From Porphyra umbilicalis (Eukaryota; Rhodophyta; Bangiophyceae; Bangiales; Bangiaceae), in assembly GCA_002049455.2 (NCBI GenBank), contig KV918769.1, forward strand, positions 62,001 to 126,000: a stretch of DNA of 64,000 nt, written 5' to 3'. The position numbers and the translations under genes are program-made. This document shows positions 19,032 through 29,566 of the stretch, in pieces. How positions within the stretch are numbered: position 1 is the first letter of the stretch; the number at the start of each line of letters is the position of its first letter. A model generated the notes under the pieces. The model saw nothing but the letters and a program-made list of their open reading frames with translations, searched no databases and was not told the origin of the DNA.

Positions 19032-19495
19032 CTCCATGCGCTTCGAAGCACACGATCAAGTGTGACCTTCTGAGATTTCTACAGGAAAATTGTGATGGAT
19101 TTGTTGAACACGTGTCAATTTCACAAGTACACTGAAACCACGCGGAAATCAAACTGAAGCCTGCCCTAGGTAATCAAAGAAAAAAATCGCCCCATAGCAT
19201 GGGGACCTGGCCCTGCCACAACACCTGTTCGTGCCCCTTCCGCCGCTCTTGTGAGCGGTCCCGCTCCCTTCCGCCCTCCGCAGCGCGCTGTGCTCAAGCG
19301 CTTGGCCCCGCCTCCTCTGGTCCGCGGCTGCTGCCAGCCTCCTGCCGTGCGTTTCTTTGGGGGCGTCGACGCGCGGGTGCTCTGCCCCGGCGCCTCGCCC
19401 GCCCGACCCGCCCCCCCGACCGCCGCCGCCATCGTCGCGCTCCCGCCCCGCGGCGCCGCCAATGGTCGGCCGCCTCTGCCGCCCCCGCCGCTCGC
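19032..19495. other. Intergenic, upstream of ketoacyl-CoA synthase
   Basis: A short AT-richer stretch (19032-19200) flanks the transposon, then GC-rich sequence leads to the ATG at 19496. Upstream frames are open but start only at non-preferred codons or look like leader. No distinct promoter element is recognised. Confidence 0.4.
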
Positions 19496-19661
19496 ATGGC
19501 CGCTCCGGGGGGCTTGCCGCGTGAGCCCGTCCCCCCGCGGCCCGCCGCGCCGCGGTTCCGCCCGCGCCCCCGGCGGGGGCGCCCGATCCTCCCCGACGAG
19601 GGCGTCGGGGAGGACAGCAGCAGCAGCGATGAGGTCAGGCGGCGCGGCGGCGGCGGCGGCG

Positions 19662-19705
<44 letters not shown>

Positions 19706-22019
19706 AGCGCGCACGAGCTGTCGGCTGGGGAGGGGCTCGCCGGCGACGACAGCAGCGGCAGCAGCCTCGGGGGCGGGCGGCGGCGGTCGTCGGCGGCGGT
19801 CTACGCCGCCACGGCTGGGCGACGGCGCCATAACGGGTCGGCGCCGCCGGCTGGACGCGGCTACGCGGGCGGCGGCGGCGGCGCGCCGGCGCCGTTTTCC
19901 ACCCCCCCCGGCGGCGCCCGTCGGCCGACCCGCCGGCGCCCGCCACCCTCTTTTCCCTCGTGGCGCCGACGCGCTCTGGCTGGGCCGCCGCCCAGCGGCG
20001 GTGGACGGCCGACCCCGTCGCCCGCACCGCCGACCTCACCGACGTTGGCCGCGGGTACCGGGTGCTCGACCCCCTCTCCTCTGCGACGACGACCGGGTGG
20101 GTGACGGCCGTGTTGCTCGCCGCCGCGGCGCGCGCGGCGTATGGCGCACGCGCGTCGCTCGTGGCGCTCGCCCAGTCGCTGCGCTCCGAGCTGGCGGCCA
20201 CCGCCCTGTGCGCGGCGGCGCTCGCGGTGGTGCTCCTCCACGCGGCGCTGCGGCGGCCGGCGCGGGTGTACCTGTACGAGTTCACCACGTTCAAGCCGCC
20301 GCCGGCGTTGCAAGTCTCCCACGACCGCTTTGCGGCGATTACGACCGCCATCAACACCTTTTCGGCCGAGGACATTGACTTTCAGACGCGGCTGCTCGGG
20401 CGGTCGGGGATTGGCGAAACGTCGGCGCTCCCAGAGGGGATCCACCGGGTCGCCGAGTTGGGGGAGGCGGCCGCCGCTGCCGCCGCGTCGTTGCCGCGGG
20501 AGCGGGGGCGCCCGCGGGGGGCGCGCGGCACCCCCGCCCGGACGGGGAGTGGGGGGGGGGGGGGGCGGGTGGAGCGTGTGCGGGCGCGGGGCTCGGCTCG
20601 GGGCTCAGCCTCGGCGCCCTGGACGGCTGCGGCGACCGGCGGCCGAGCCACGACGGCGGCGGCCGCCGCGGTGGGCCGCCGAGCACGCCCGGCGGGTCCG
20701 ACACGGGCAGCTCGGGGGGGGGTCCCGGTGGGGGCACCAGCGGCAGCGGCGGGGAGGCTGGCCGCGGCTCACTGAGCAGCGGCGGCTCGACGGGCAGCAC
20801 CGCTGCCCCCGTCGTGCCGTCGCGGGAGCTGTCCCTGCACCTGGCGCGACAGGAAGCGGAGCAGGTCATCTTTGGGGTGGTGGACGAGCTCCTCGTTCGC
20901 ACCGGCTTGGACCCGCGGTTGGCCATCGACATTGTCATTGTCAACTGCTCGCTCTTCTCCCCGTCGCCCTCCCTGTCGTCGATGATTGTCAACCACTATC
21001 GCCTCCGCTCCTCCGTGCGGACGTACAACCTCGGCGGCATGGGCTGCTCCGCCGGCGTCATTGCCGTGGAGCTCGCGCGGGACCTCTTGCAAGTGCACCG
21101 CGGCGCACGGGCGCTCGTCGTTTCGACAGAGAACCTCACCCAAAACTGGTACCTCGGCGCGGAGCGGAGCATGCTCGTCGGCAACGCGCTCTTCCGCATG
21201 GGCGGCTCGGCGGTGCTGATGACCAACGTGCCCGCCGACGTGCCCCGCTGTCGCTACCGCCTCGCGCACGTGGTGCGGACGCACGTGGGCGCAGACGACC
21301 AGGCGTACGACGCCATTTTTGAGATGGAGGACGTGACGGGCGCGCGGGGCGTCAAGCTCTCCAAGAACATCATGGACGTGGCGGGGGGGGCGTTGAAACG
21401 CAACCTAACCGAACTCGCGCCGCTGGTGTTGCCGCTGCGGGAGCAGGCGCGGTTTTTTGCGCACCTGGGGCTCCACCTGTGGCAGCAGCAGCGGGGGTGG
21501 GCGTGGGCGTGGCGCGGCGGGGCGCGCGGGGCGTCTGGCACGTCGGACCCCCACCGCCGCCGAGGCGCCGGCGCCAGCCGCTCGACGCCCTCACGGCCGC
21601 CACGGCCACTGCTGCCGGCCGGCACCCCGTCCGCGTCGGCGTCCGGGCCGTCGTCCACGGCTGCGGCGTTGGGGGCGGCCGCCGCCTCCCCCCCCGGCCC
21701 GTACGTGCCCGACTTCCACACCGCGTTTGAGCACTTTTGCTTCCACACGGGCGGCCGCCCCGTCATTGACGTCCTCGAAAAGGCCCTCGACTTGACGACC
21801 GTCGACGTGGAGGCGTCCCGCTACGCGCTGCGGGTGTATGGCAACACAAGCAGCGCGTCGGTGTGGTACGAGATGGAGTTTCTGGAAGCCGCGGGGCGCA
21901 TGCGGTCGGGCGACCGCACGTGGCAGCTGGCGTTTGGCAGCGGCTTCAAGTGCAACAGCGCGGTGTGGGTGGCGTTGCGTGACGTGCCGCCGGCGCCAGA
22001 CGTGATTCGGGAGGGCTAG
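19496..22019 (+). CDS. KCS: 3-ketoacyl-CoA synthase (FAE1/KCS type)
   Basis: The enzyme condenses malonyl-CoA with a long-chain acyl-CoA, the first step of very-long-chain fatty acid elongation in the ER. Two hydrophobic segments (TGWVTAVLLAAAARAAYG and a second ending LAVVLLHAALRRPARV) precede VYLYEFTTFKPP. The thiolase-fold part follows: VDELLVRTGLDP, NLGGMGCSAG (active Cys, near 21045), FEHFCFHTGGRPVID (His, near 21744), YGNTSSASVWYE (Asn). All three catalytic residues are present. The frame changes at two homopolymers: C8 at 19902-19909 and G15 at 20551-20565. Both sides are clearly coding. A Gly/Ser-rich insertion of about 110 residues (20460-20810) sits inside the N-terminal half of the synthase domain, and a second lies before the His motif. 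Plant enzymes are about 500 residues; this would be about 840. The ATG at 19496 is the first that leads into the acidic/Gly-rich N-terminus. Confidence 0.9.
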
Positions 22020-22750
22020 CGGCGGCGGGGGGGGGGGGGGGGGGGTTGGCGCGGTGCGTTTTGGCGTGGTGCTTTGTGTCTCTTCTTCGTGGGTGTGCCC
22101 GCGTTTCCCTGGTTGCCTTTTTTTTTGGAGTTGAGTCGGATGAGTTGCTCTTTTTGGTGATCAACCAAACGCTCGAAGCTTGCATGCTGGCGTGCAGCGC
22201 GCGTGCCAAACGGCCGAAAGGCAATGGCGCTGACCGCACCGCTCTTTCGGCACGTTCTAGCATACGTGTGTTTTCTATGCCCTGCGTGCGCTTTTCTGTC
22301 CCCGTTGACCGTACTACGCAAAGGGATGCCGTCGCCGGTCTGCCGGCGGCTGCCAGACCGAGGTGTAACAGATTTCTCGAATAATGTACATGCCTCGGTC
22401 GTGGAACACCATTGGCCATCGATCCTCGACTTGCTCGCCGCGCCCAAGCCCGTGCGCGGGCCACCGCTGCGCTGCCGCGCAGCGACAAGAGGAGGCCCAA
22501 CTGCCCACACTGGCTTCTGGGACGGTCTTAGTAAGCCCCCCACGCCACTCTCCCCAGTCGCCGGCCCCAACGCTGCCACGCGCCCACCAACACCGCCGCC
22601 TCATCTCATCACAGAGTGGCAGCCATCGGGTTTAGAGTGGCAGCCATCGGGTCCACAAAAAACGGGGCGGCAAGTACGTGTACCCACCAGACGGAGCAAG
22701 CCACGCCATCCGACTACTCTTGACCCCCCCTTAAACGCACGCCCGCCACC
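22020..22750. other. Intergenic between convergent genes; poly-G and a short duplication
   Basis: A run of 19 G lies at 22027-22045. AGAGTGGCAGCCATCGGG occurs twice at 22613 and 22634. Otherwise the sequence is mixed and no gene is supported. It holds the 3' regions of ketoacyl-CoA synthase (+) and the carrier (-). Confidence 0.5.
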
Positions 22751-24253
22751 TCATGTGGCGGTTTCAACCGCAGCCCCAGCCGCCCGCGTGACCCCAGCCG
22801 ATGGCGCGGCGACGCCCAAGACGGTGCCACCCGCCTTGCCCGCCGCCGCCACCGCTGCAGCCACGGCCACGGGCACAGCCGAAGCGGGCGTGATGCCACA
22901 CCACAGCTTGATGCCGTCATAGATGAAAAACTGGGCGCCGACCATGCACGACACCTGCACCAGCCGCGCGCCGAGGCCGAGGAAGAGCCCCCGCAGGCCG
23001 AGCGCGCGCGCGACGCGCGCAATCTGCGCGAGGGCCGACCCCTCCGACTCCCCCTGGTTGATTTTGGAGAGGATGGTGTCGCCAGGTTGGGAGATGACGC
23101 CGGCCATGACGCCCGCCAGCAAGCCCGCCATTGTCGAGATGAAGGCGGCAGTCGCTGGCGTTGGCGGGGCGTTCCTCGTAAACGCCGCGACCGACAGGCG
23201 CACAAAGGTGACGGCCACCTCAAACGACATGAACTGGCCGACCGTGTAGGGCACCTGCTTCAGCAGGATGGACGGGAGGCCCTTGAAGAGGCCGTGGAGG
23301 CCCTCGCTCTTGAACAGCAGCGCGAGGCCAGACGCGACGCCCGACGGGAAGGCCGAGTCGGCCACCGACCGAATGCGGACGGCCTCCATCGGGCACAACA
23401 AAATGCACGCAATGCACTCGGCGAGGAAGCCCGACGCGGCGGCGATGCGCAGCGGCGGGACGAGCGCCGAGTATGGGGTGCCCTGCGTGAGGATGACCTT
23501 GAACACTTCGTAAAAGGAGTACTTGAAGGCGCCGTGTAGGAAGTAACCCGCGGCGGTCGCGCCAAAGCCCTTGAGCAGCGTTGCCGGCCCCTCGTCGGCA
23601 AGGATGGCGCGCAGCGCGTCGCCCGCGCCCGCGTACTTGCCGGGCGGGGCGGTTTGCTGGCGCGTCTTGACCACGTCAATGGGCGTGCACGCGGCGTGGG
23701 TCAAAAACGCGCAAATGCCGCCCGCCGCAAAGTATTGCGCAAAGCGGCGGGCGGAGAGGGCGCCCACGGCGGCCGCGTCGACGCCCTCGAGGCCGAGCCG
23801 CCCGGCAATGAGGGCGGCGGCGCCGACCGACGCGACGCGCGCGCCGCCGGCCTGCCACGCGAGCGGCAGCACGCCCGTCGCGCGGCCGAGCGCGAGCAAG
23901 ACCAGGGCGACCGCGTACGCGAGCAGCACGGCCGAGTAGGCGGGAGGCGACAAGCCCCCAACGCTCGACGCGGCAGCAGCGGTGGCGCCGGCGCCAACGG
24001 CAGCCGCGCCAGCAGCGCCGTCGGTGAGGTGCACCGCCGAGAGACCGCCGACGGCGTCTAGCCGGGGCACCGCCGCCGCGTCAAAGGGTGCTCCCCTGCT
24101 GGGGTCGGCCAATAGCACAAGCACAATGGCGGTGGTGGCAGCCACGGTGGTGGCCGTGGCGGCGGCCGATGCGCCGCCGCGGGAGCGCCATAGACGACAG
24201 GCGCCTGCAACGCCGCCACCGTGTGGTCGCCGTCCCCGGCCAAGTAGCTCCAT
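22751..24253 (-). CDS. Mitochondrial phosphate-carrier-like protein (SLC25 family) with long N-terminal extension
   Basis: Three carrier repeats are present with signatures PIDVVKTRQQ, PMEAVRIRSV and PGDTILSKIN. Between them are family-typical stretches (LLKGFGATAAGYFLHGAFKYSFYEVFK; KQVPYTVGQFMSFE; GARLVQVSCMVGAQFFIYDGIK) that match the phosphate carrier branch (SLC25A3/Mir1), which imports inorganic phosphate into the mitochondrial matrix. The usual length is about 300-360 residues; this one is 500. About 170 extra N-terminal residues contain three hydrophobic segments (for example TTVAATTAIVLVLLA and YSAVLLAYAVALVLLALG) and no simple presequence. ATG at 24253 is chosen as the first in frame. 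The phosphate assignment rests on motif similarity and could be a neighbouring carrier type or a plastid-envelope version. Confidence 0.85.
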   Translation of the reverse strand: MELLGRGRRPHGGGVAGACRLWRSRGGASAAATATTVAATTAIVLVLLADPSRGAPFDAAAVPRLDAVGGLSAVHLTDGAAGAAAVGAGATAAAASSVGGLSPPAYSAVLLAYAVALVLLALGRATGVLPLAWQAGGARVASVGAAALIAGRLGLEGVDAAAVGALSARRFAQYFAAGGICAFLTHAACTPIDVVKTRQQTAPPGKYAGAGDALRAILADEGPATLLKGFGATAAGYFLHGAFKYSFYEVFKVILTQGTPYSALVPPLRIAAASGFLAECIACILLCPMEAVRIRSVADSAFPSGVASGLALLFKSEGLHGLFKGLPSILLKQVPYTVGQFMSFEVAVTFVRLSVAAFTRNAPPTPATAAFISTMAGLLAGVMAGVISQPGDTILSKINQGESEGSALAQIARVARALGLRGLFLGLGARLVQVSCMVGAQFFIYDGIKLWCGITPASAVPVAVAAAVAAAGKAGGTVLGVAAPSAGVTRAAGAAVETAT

Positions 24254-25386
24254 GCCGACAAGGCGGTCGAGGTCAACGGGGGAGGGGAGGGTCGGAGCGG
24301 CTCGCAAGTCGAGTCGGGCCGGGCCCGAGTCAGGTCAGCTCGAGCGGCAGTGGGACGAGGCAGCGGCGTCGGCGGTGGCAATGGTGGCAACGGACATGGA
24401 CGACGTGACGGAGCGACAGCGGAACGTCCGTCTCCTTCCCAGGACAGCAGAAAAAATGAAAGCAGACGGGGGAAAGGGAGAGGGAGCGTGGGAGGGCAGC
24501 CGGCCGGTGGCGGGAAGTGGCGGCCTCCGCGGTACACTCGGCACGGCCGCGCCCGTCACGCCCGCACAATGACGGCGGCTACGGGCGCGGCAGCAGCAGC
24601 AGCGACGGCGGCGGCGGCAGTGGCGGCGACAGCCACGCTGTCGGCGGTGGCCGTTGCGCACACGAGTGGCCAGCGACGACCAAGCAGCCGACCGACGACC
24701 AAGCGGCCCACCGACAGCGCCGGCGGTGCCGCAAAGGAGACCCGCCGTCGGCGGTGTGTGTCACGGACCGAGGAGGCGCACCCAGTGTCAACAACGGCGC
24801 GGGCGCTGCGGCGTAGCGCGCGGCGGGCGCTCATCTGGTGGCTGGCCATTGGCGGGTCGGGGCGTGGCGTGGCGGGTGGCGGAGCCAACCCCCTATTGGC
24901 TGTCAGCCGAATTCGGCCTGTGGGTGCTACTACGTACCGTACTTGGGCTCAACGAGGAGGTGACAGTGGTGCTCGATTTTGGTCGAGCTGGACAAGCATC
25001 CAGCAATGACCCAATGTGCTTGCGTCAGCATCGGGACCAACGGTGACGTGCCAATTATAGTCGAACACAAGCGCTGTACATTTCGATTCTTTTTAGTGCT
25101 GCAGTTAAATCCCGACTGTCCGAGCGCTGGAAAGTGTGCAAGTCCAGCCCCGCGGTCGGCCACCCACGCGTGTGCCGGCACGCTGGGCCGGTGGCATACT
25201 GTACCGCCGGCGGCGCCGCGCTACCGTACGGTGGCACCGTCGTCACGCCGGGCGCCACCCGCCTCAGCGGCCGACCGCCCCAACGCCGGCGCCTCGACCA
25301 CCCCTCGTGCCTACCGCCATCCATTGTTAGCGGTGGGTCCAACACGAGCCCGTCTCTCCACTTTCCCCCCCATCCCCCACCCCGCC
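24254..25386. other. Divergent intergenic region between carrier and COX17
   Basis: GC-rich sequence with a (GCGGCG)n-like tract near 24590-24650 and open Ala/Arg-rich frames on both strands. No recognisable protein. It should contain both promoters; no TATA-like element stands out. Confidence 0.4.
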
Positions 25387-25691
25387 ATGACCATCATTGG
25401 CGAGTCCCTGCCGCGGCCGGCCGCGCCGACGCCCGCCGCGGCGGCGGCGGCGGCGGCGAGTAGCCCCTCAACGACGGCGCCCCCCCCCCGCCCTCCACGG
25501 TGCCTTGTGCGTCCGCCGCCGCCGCCGCGCTGCCGGCTGTGGAGGCGCCGCAGACAAAGATCAAGGCTTGCTGCGCGTGCCCCGACACCAAGCGCGCCCG
25601 CGATGAGTGTGTGGTGACGCGTGGGGAAGACGCGTGCGCGGCGGCGATTGCGGTGCACAAGGCGTGCATGCGGGCCGAGGGGTTTGCCTAG
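25387..25691 (+). CDS. COX17: Cytochrome c oxidase copper chaperone COX17
   Basis: The C-terminal half is unmistakable: KIKACCACPDTKRARDEC then GEDACAAAIAVHKACMRAEGF. It has the CCxC copper-binding motif and the twin Cx9C pairs that form the coiled-coil-helix fold after oxidation in the mitochondrial intermembrane space. COX17 delivers copper to SCO1 and COX11 for cytochrome oxidase assembly. The N-terminus (MTIIGESLPRPAAPTP then Ala/Ser/Pro-rich) is in another frame; the change falls in C10 at 25480-25489. The protein is about 100 residues, longer than the usual 60-70 because of this low-complexity N-terminus. It converges with the BioF-like gene, with 233 bp between the stops. Confidence 0.93.
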
Positions 25692-25924
25692 GCCGGCGGC
25701 CGTGCACGGGGCTGGCGGTGGGGCGGGTGGGAGGGAGGGGGCGGGGGGGGAGGGGGGGGGGTGAGGCCGAGGAGGAGGGCCCCTGCAGCGGGCATTGGTG
25801 GGGAAGGGACCGGGTGGCGCCGGTCAGTCGGATCGGGTCGGGGTGCCGCCGAGCGGCGCCCTGTGCGGGTGGCCGACGGGCGCGGGCGCCCCCCGGGGGC
25901 GCTGTGGGCCGCGTCGGATCCGTC

Positions 25925-26857
25925 TCAATTGTGTACAGTGGCGTGCGTGGCGTCCGCGCCTCGTCCGCCTTGCGCCACGGCCGCAGACGGGCGCCGCCGC
26001 CGTCGGGCGCCGCCGCCACCCGCCGCCGCCACCCGCCGCCGCCCCCCGCCGCGGTCACAGCTTGGCGGGCACCCCCCCCCCACAAGCGTGGCGAGCACGG
26101 CCACGAGCCCCCCCACCTCCGCCTCGGTATTGCCCGCGTGGACGACCACGCGGAGGCGCTCCCCCCCCCGGGGCACCGTCGGCGGCCGAATGGCGCGGAC
26201 GTCAAACCCCGCCGCGCGCACGCGGGCGGCGGCGGCCACGACCGCCCCCCCCCCCCCCCCCCCCCCCACGCGCACGCCAAACACGCAGCCGTCCCCCCCC
26301 GTGACGGCCACGCCCGCCGCGTCGGCGGCGGCCCGAAAGGCGCCCGCCACCCGCCGCAGCGCGGCGACGCGCCCCGCATCAACGAGCGCGTACGAGGCGA
26401 GGATGGCGGCGGCGCCGACCGGCGGCGGCGCCGTCGAGTAGACGAGCGGCCGCGCGTAATTGACGAGGTAGGCGCGGAGGGTGGGGGTGCCACACAGGAT
26501 GACCGCCCCGGCCCCGCCGTGCGCCTTGCCATACGTGACGACGGCGGCGGCGAGGAGGGGGTGCCCGACGAGGCGCGCGGCGGCGAGCGCCCCGCGCGCG
26601 TGGACCACCCCGACCGCGTGCGCCTCGTCGACAACGAGGCGGAGGGAGACCGCCGGGTGGGCGGCGGCGAGCGCGGCGAGGGCGGTGAGCATCGGCCCCA
26701 GCGGCGCCGCGTCGCCGTCCATCGAGTAGATGGCCTCGACGGCGACGAGGAGGGTGCCGCCCGCGCGTAGGGCGCCACAGGTGAGCGCCCGCGTCGCGGC
26801 CGCAACGAGCCCGTCGACGCGGTTGTGGGGAAAGGGGACCAGCCGGCGGTGCGGGTC

Positions 26858-26890
<33 letters not shown>

Positions 26891-27473
26891 CCCCCCGCCC
26901 GAGCCGCGACAGCCGCAGCCCGTCGTGCACGCTCGCGTGGATGGCCTCGTCAAAGACGCACACGTCCCCGACGGCGGGGAGGCTCGCAAAGAGCCCCACG
27001 TTGGCCGCGTAGCCGCTGCCGACGAGCAGCGCGGCGGGCCACCCGCCGTGCGCCGCGGCCGCCACCGCTTCGACGCGCGCGTGGAGGGGGGAGCCCCCCG
27101 TCAGCAGCCGCGAGCCCCCCGCGCCGAGCAGCCGCCCGTCGGCGGGGGGGGCCGCGGCCAGGACCGCCGCCGTCGCGGCGGGGAGGGCGGGCGAGGACGC
27201 CAGCCCGAGGTAGTCGTTGGAGGCAAAGTCCACGAGTGGAGGGGGGGAGGGGGGGGGGGGGGGGGGCGCCCGGCCGCCGGCCGGGGGGGGGGTCAACAGC
27301 AAGGAGGTGGCCGCCGCCGCCGCCGCCGCGGCGGCCGCCGCCGCCCCCGGCGCGTCGGCGGCAGACGCGGCGCCCGGGGGGGACGGCGGTGCCCCAGATG
27401 GTCCATCATCGATGGTGCGGAGGAGGCCGCGTGCGCGTCGACTTTCAAGGGCGGCCGCAAAGCGGGCCTCCAT
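25925..27473 (-). CDS. bioF: 8-amino-7-oxononanoate synthase-like PLP enzyme (BioF)
   Basis: BioF condenses pimeloyl thioester with alanine to make KAPA in biotin synthesis. Motifs in order: VDFASNDYLGLA, GAGGSRLLTGG, LLVGSGYAANVGLFASL, FDEAIHASVHDGLRLSR, EAIYSMDGDAAPL, VVDEAHAVGV, TYGKAHGGAGA (PLP lysine near 26526) and RPLVYSTAPPP. This is the alpha-oxoamine synthase family; BioF fits better than aminolevulinate synthase or glycine acetyltransferase by the NDYLGLA and YSTAPPP details, but the assignment is by eye. The frame changes in the C31 tract at 26859-26889, which falls between conserved blocks. ATG at 27473 (MEARFAAALESRRARG) is the first good start. About 55 C-terminal residues after the family end are low complexity and may be misread. 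Confidence 0.82.
26859..26889. repeat. C31 homopolymer inside the BioF-like gene
   Basis: Thirty-one consecutive C (poly-Gly on the coding strand) lie exactly where the enzyme's reading frame changes. It is the longest pure G/C tract in the window; another, of 29 C, is at 45599-45627. Confidence 0.95.
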
Positions 27474-28232
27474 CCGCCCGCCGCGCCGCGCCGCGGCGGT
27501 GGGGGCGGGGGAGCGCGGCGGTGGAAGCCGGCAGCGTAGGAGGTGGGCACGAGCACCCGCGAGGATCAACCTCAGTTCAGACCAGTACTGTACCAGAAAA
27601 AGTCACACGACGTATTAATAATAACTGAACAGAAAAAAGGGTACGACAAAAATTTCAAAACACTTTTTGTCTGTTGCAGCGAATATGGAACACAAACGTT
27701 TTCTGACATACGGACATCTTAGATGGCCCATAGGGATTATCGAAATACCGTTGGACTCATGAAGGCTACTTTTTACCCGTGCACATTCTGACCAATCATA
27801 TGTGTTATCATGACCTCAATCAGGCTTTCTCGTGAGGACACCAGATTCCCAACCTGTTATGACATGCTTTGCTTTGCTGTAAATAGAAGTTTATATGAAT
27901 GATCAGATATTGACTGTAGAAAGTGTCTAATTGAGTAAAATGACGACGTGGATCCACAACAAGATCTCAAACAGTTGTGGACGCCACCTCGATCGCAGTT
28001 TGAGTCAACGTGTGCGTCGACGCGTCATCTCGCACGTCATTGCCCGCGTCGCGCACCCCAAGCGCCCTGCCGATGCGGCGGTCCTCCCCCGCGGCTTCCA
28101 TCCCCTCCCAAGCACCTCCTGCTACACCCTCTTCTCCCTTTTTCTCTCCCCCACTTGCTGTCTCTGTCCGCCGATTGAGTGGCCCCCACGTGCGGGTGGT
28201 CCCCCCGCCGCCGTCCGCATCCCGCCCGACCC
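27474..28232. other. Intergenic, including the least GC-rich stretch nearby
   Basis: The sequence 27570-27960 is clearly AT-richer than the surroundings (for example GTATTAATAATAACTG near 27610) and lies upstream of the BioF-like gene (-) and of the next + gene. I see no gene or RNA in it. Confidence 0.5.
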
Positions 28233-28356
28233 ATGGACCGTCCCCCCCCCGCCTTCCTGCCGCCAGGCGGCCCCGTGGCGGCCGCACTGACCGGGGCGGC
28301 CGCCCCCTCTCGCCGGCGGGAAAGGAGCGGCGGGTGCTGGGACCCCCCTGGCGCCC

Positions 28357-28387
<31 letters not shown>

Positions 28388-28852
28388 ACGCCCGGCGCGG
28401 CGGGTGCCGGCCGGCGCGCCCGCGCGGTGGGGCGTCGGCTCCACCGGGTGCCGCCCGCCCCCTGTGCCCGCCCGCGTCGGCGGCGCGTCGGTGGGGGTGG
28501 CGGTCCCGACCGCCACCGCCACCGCCACCACCACCGCCACCGCCAAAGACAGCGGCGGCCGTGGTGAACTTGGCGCGGCGGCGGCGACGCACGTCGCGGC
28601 GGTCGCGGCGGCGGCGGACGGGGTGGGGGCGGGTACCCCCCCCGCCCCCCCCGGCGGCGAGGCCCCTCCCCCCCCCCCCCCGCCGGTGGCAAGCGCACGT
28701 CGACCGCCAAGCCCCGCGTGTCCCTCGACGCGCCCGTCATGGAGCGCCTGCGGTCCATGGCCGCCACCCGCCGCATGGCCGTCAGCGCGCTCGCCGAGGA
28801 GATGGTGGCCGCCTGGGTCGGCTGGGCCGAGACGCAAGCCGCCGCGGGCGAC

Positions 28853-28893
<41 letters not shown>

Positions 28894-29050
28894 CGATGCG
28901 GCGGGGGGTGCGGCGGGCGTTGCGGAGGGGGCGTCGGCGGCCGCTGGCGCCGACGGCGTGGCCGCCGTCGACGTGGCGGCGGCGACGGCGGTGACGGAGC
29001 CGACGGCGGCACGGGGTGGCCGCGCCGGCTCTGCGGGCGCGCCCCGGTGA
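28233..29050 (+). CDS. Hypothetical protein with ribbon-helix-helix-like C-terminal segment
   Basis: The segment GGKRTSTAKPRVSLDAPV followed by MERLRSMAATRRMAVSALAEEMVAAWVG has the strand-helix-helix pattern of ribbon-helix-helix DNA-binding domains. It is followed by an Ala-rich tail (GCG/GGC repeat 28855-28893) to the stop at 29050. The upstream frame from ATG 28233 (MDRPPPAFLPPGGPV, then Gly/Ala/Thr-rich) joins it only by a frame change in C14 at 28668-28681. The family is more common in bacteria and organelles than in nuclei. The N-terminal part is low complexity and may not be real; the RHH segment is the supported core. Confidence 0.45.
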
Positions 29051-29566
29051 GGGGGTCACCCTTTTGTCGACGGGCGCGGGGGGTTGGCGGCGCAAGGCGG
29101 CCGCTGGGGTGGCCACTTGTGGGCTGCGTCGGCGCGCATGCGGGGGGGGGTTGCGGTGTGTGTGGGGGCCATGGGGGGCGGGGGGGACGCTGGTATCCGC
29201 CGCGTCAGACACTGGTCGGCGGGGCGGCGGGCGGTGGGCACGACGCGTGGGCGGTGACTGTAAAGGCCGCTGCGGGCGCCACGCCTCATGCGTCAACGGC
29301 GGCGGCGGGCGGCGGGGCGTGCGGCACAGCGGCCGTTGCGGCCGCGGGCGCGACGACGCTGGCGACAAGCGCAGCCGCGGGAGCACCCAGCGGCGGCCGT
29401 GGCGCCACACGTGTCGGCCGACCCGCCGCCGCCGGCAGGGTCGCTGGCGCGCCTGTGGTGGGCGGCGTCGCCGTTGACGACGGTTCCGTCGACGTCGTGT
29501 GGGGTGGCGCCAGCCGAGTTTGCGTCTGGCTGGAGCGCCTTGTGAGATTCACTGCCTGGAATGACT
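29051..29566. other. No gene supported
   Basis: GC-rich 3' flank of the preceding gene, up to the foldback element. Open frames on both strands are Ala/Arg/Pro-rich without domains. Confidence 0.4.
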
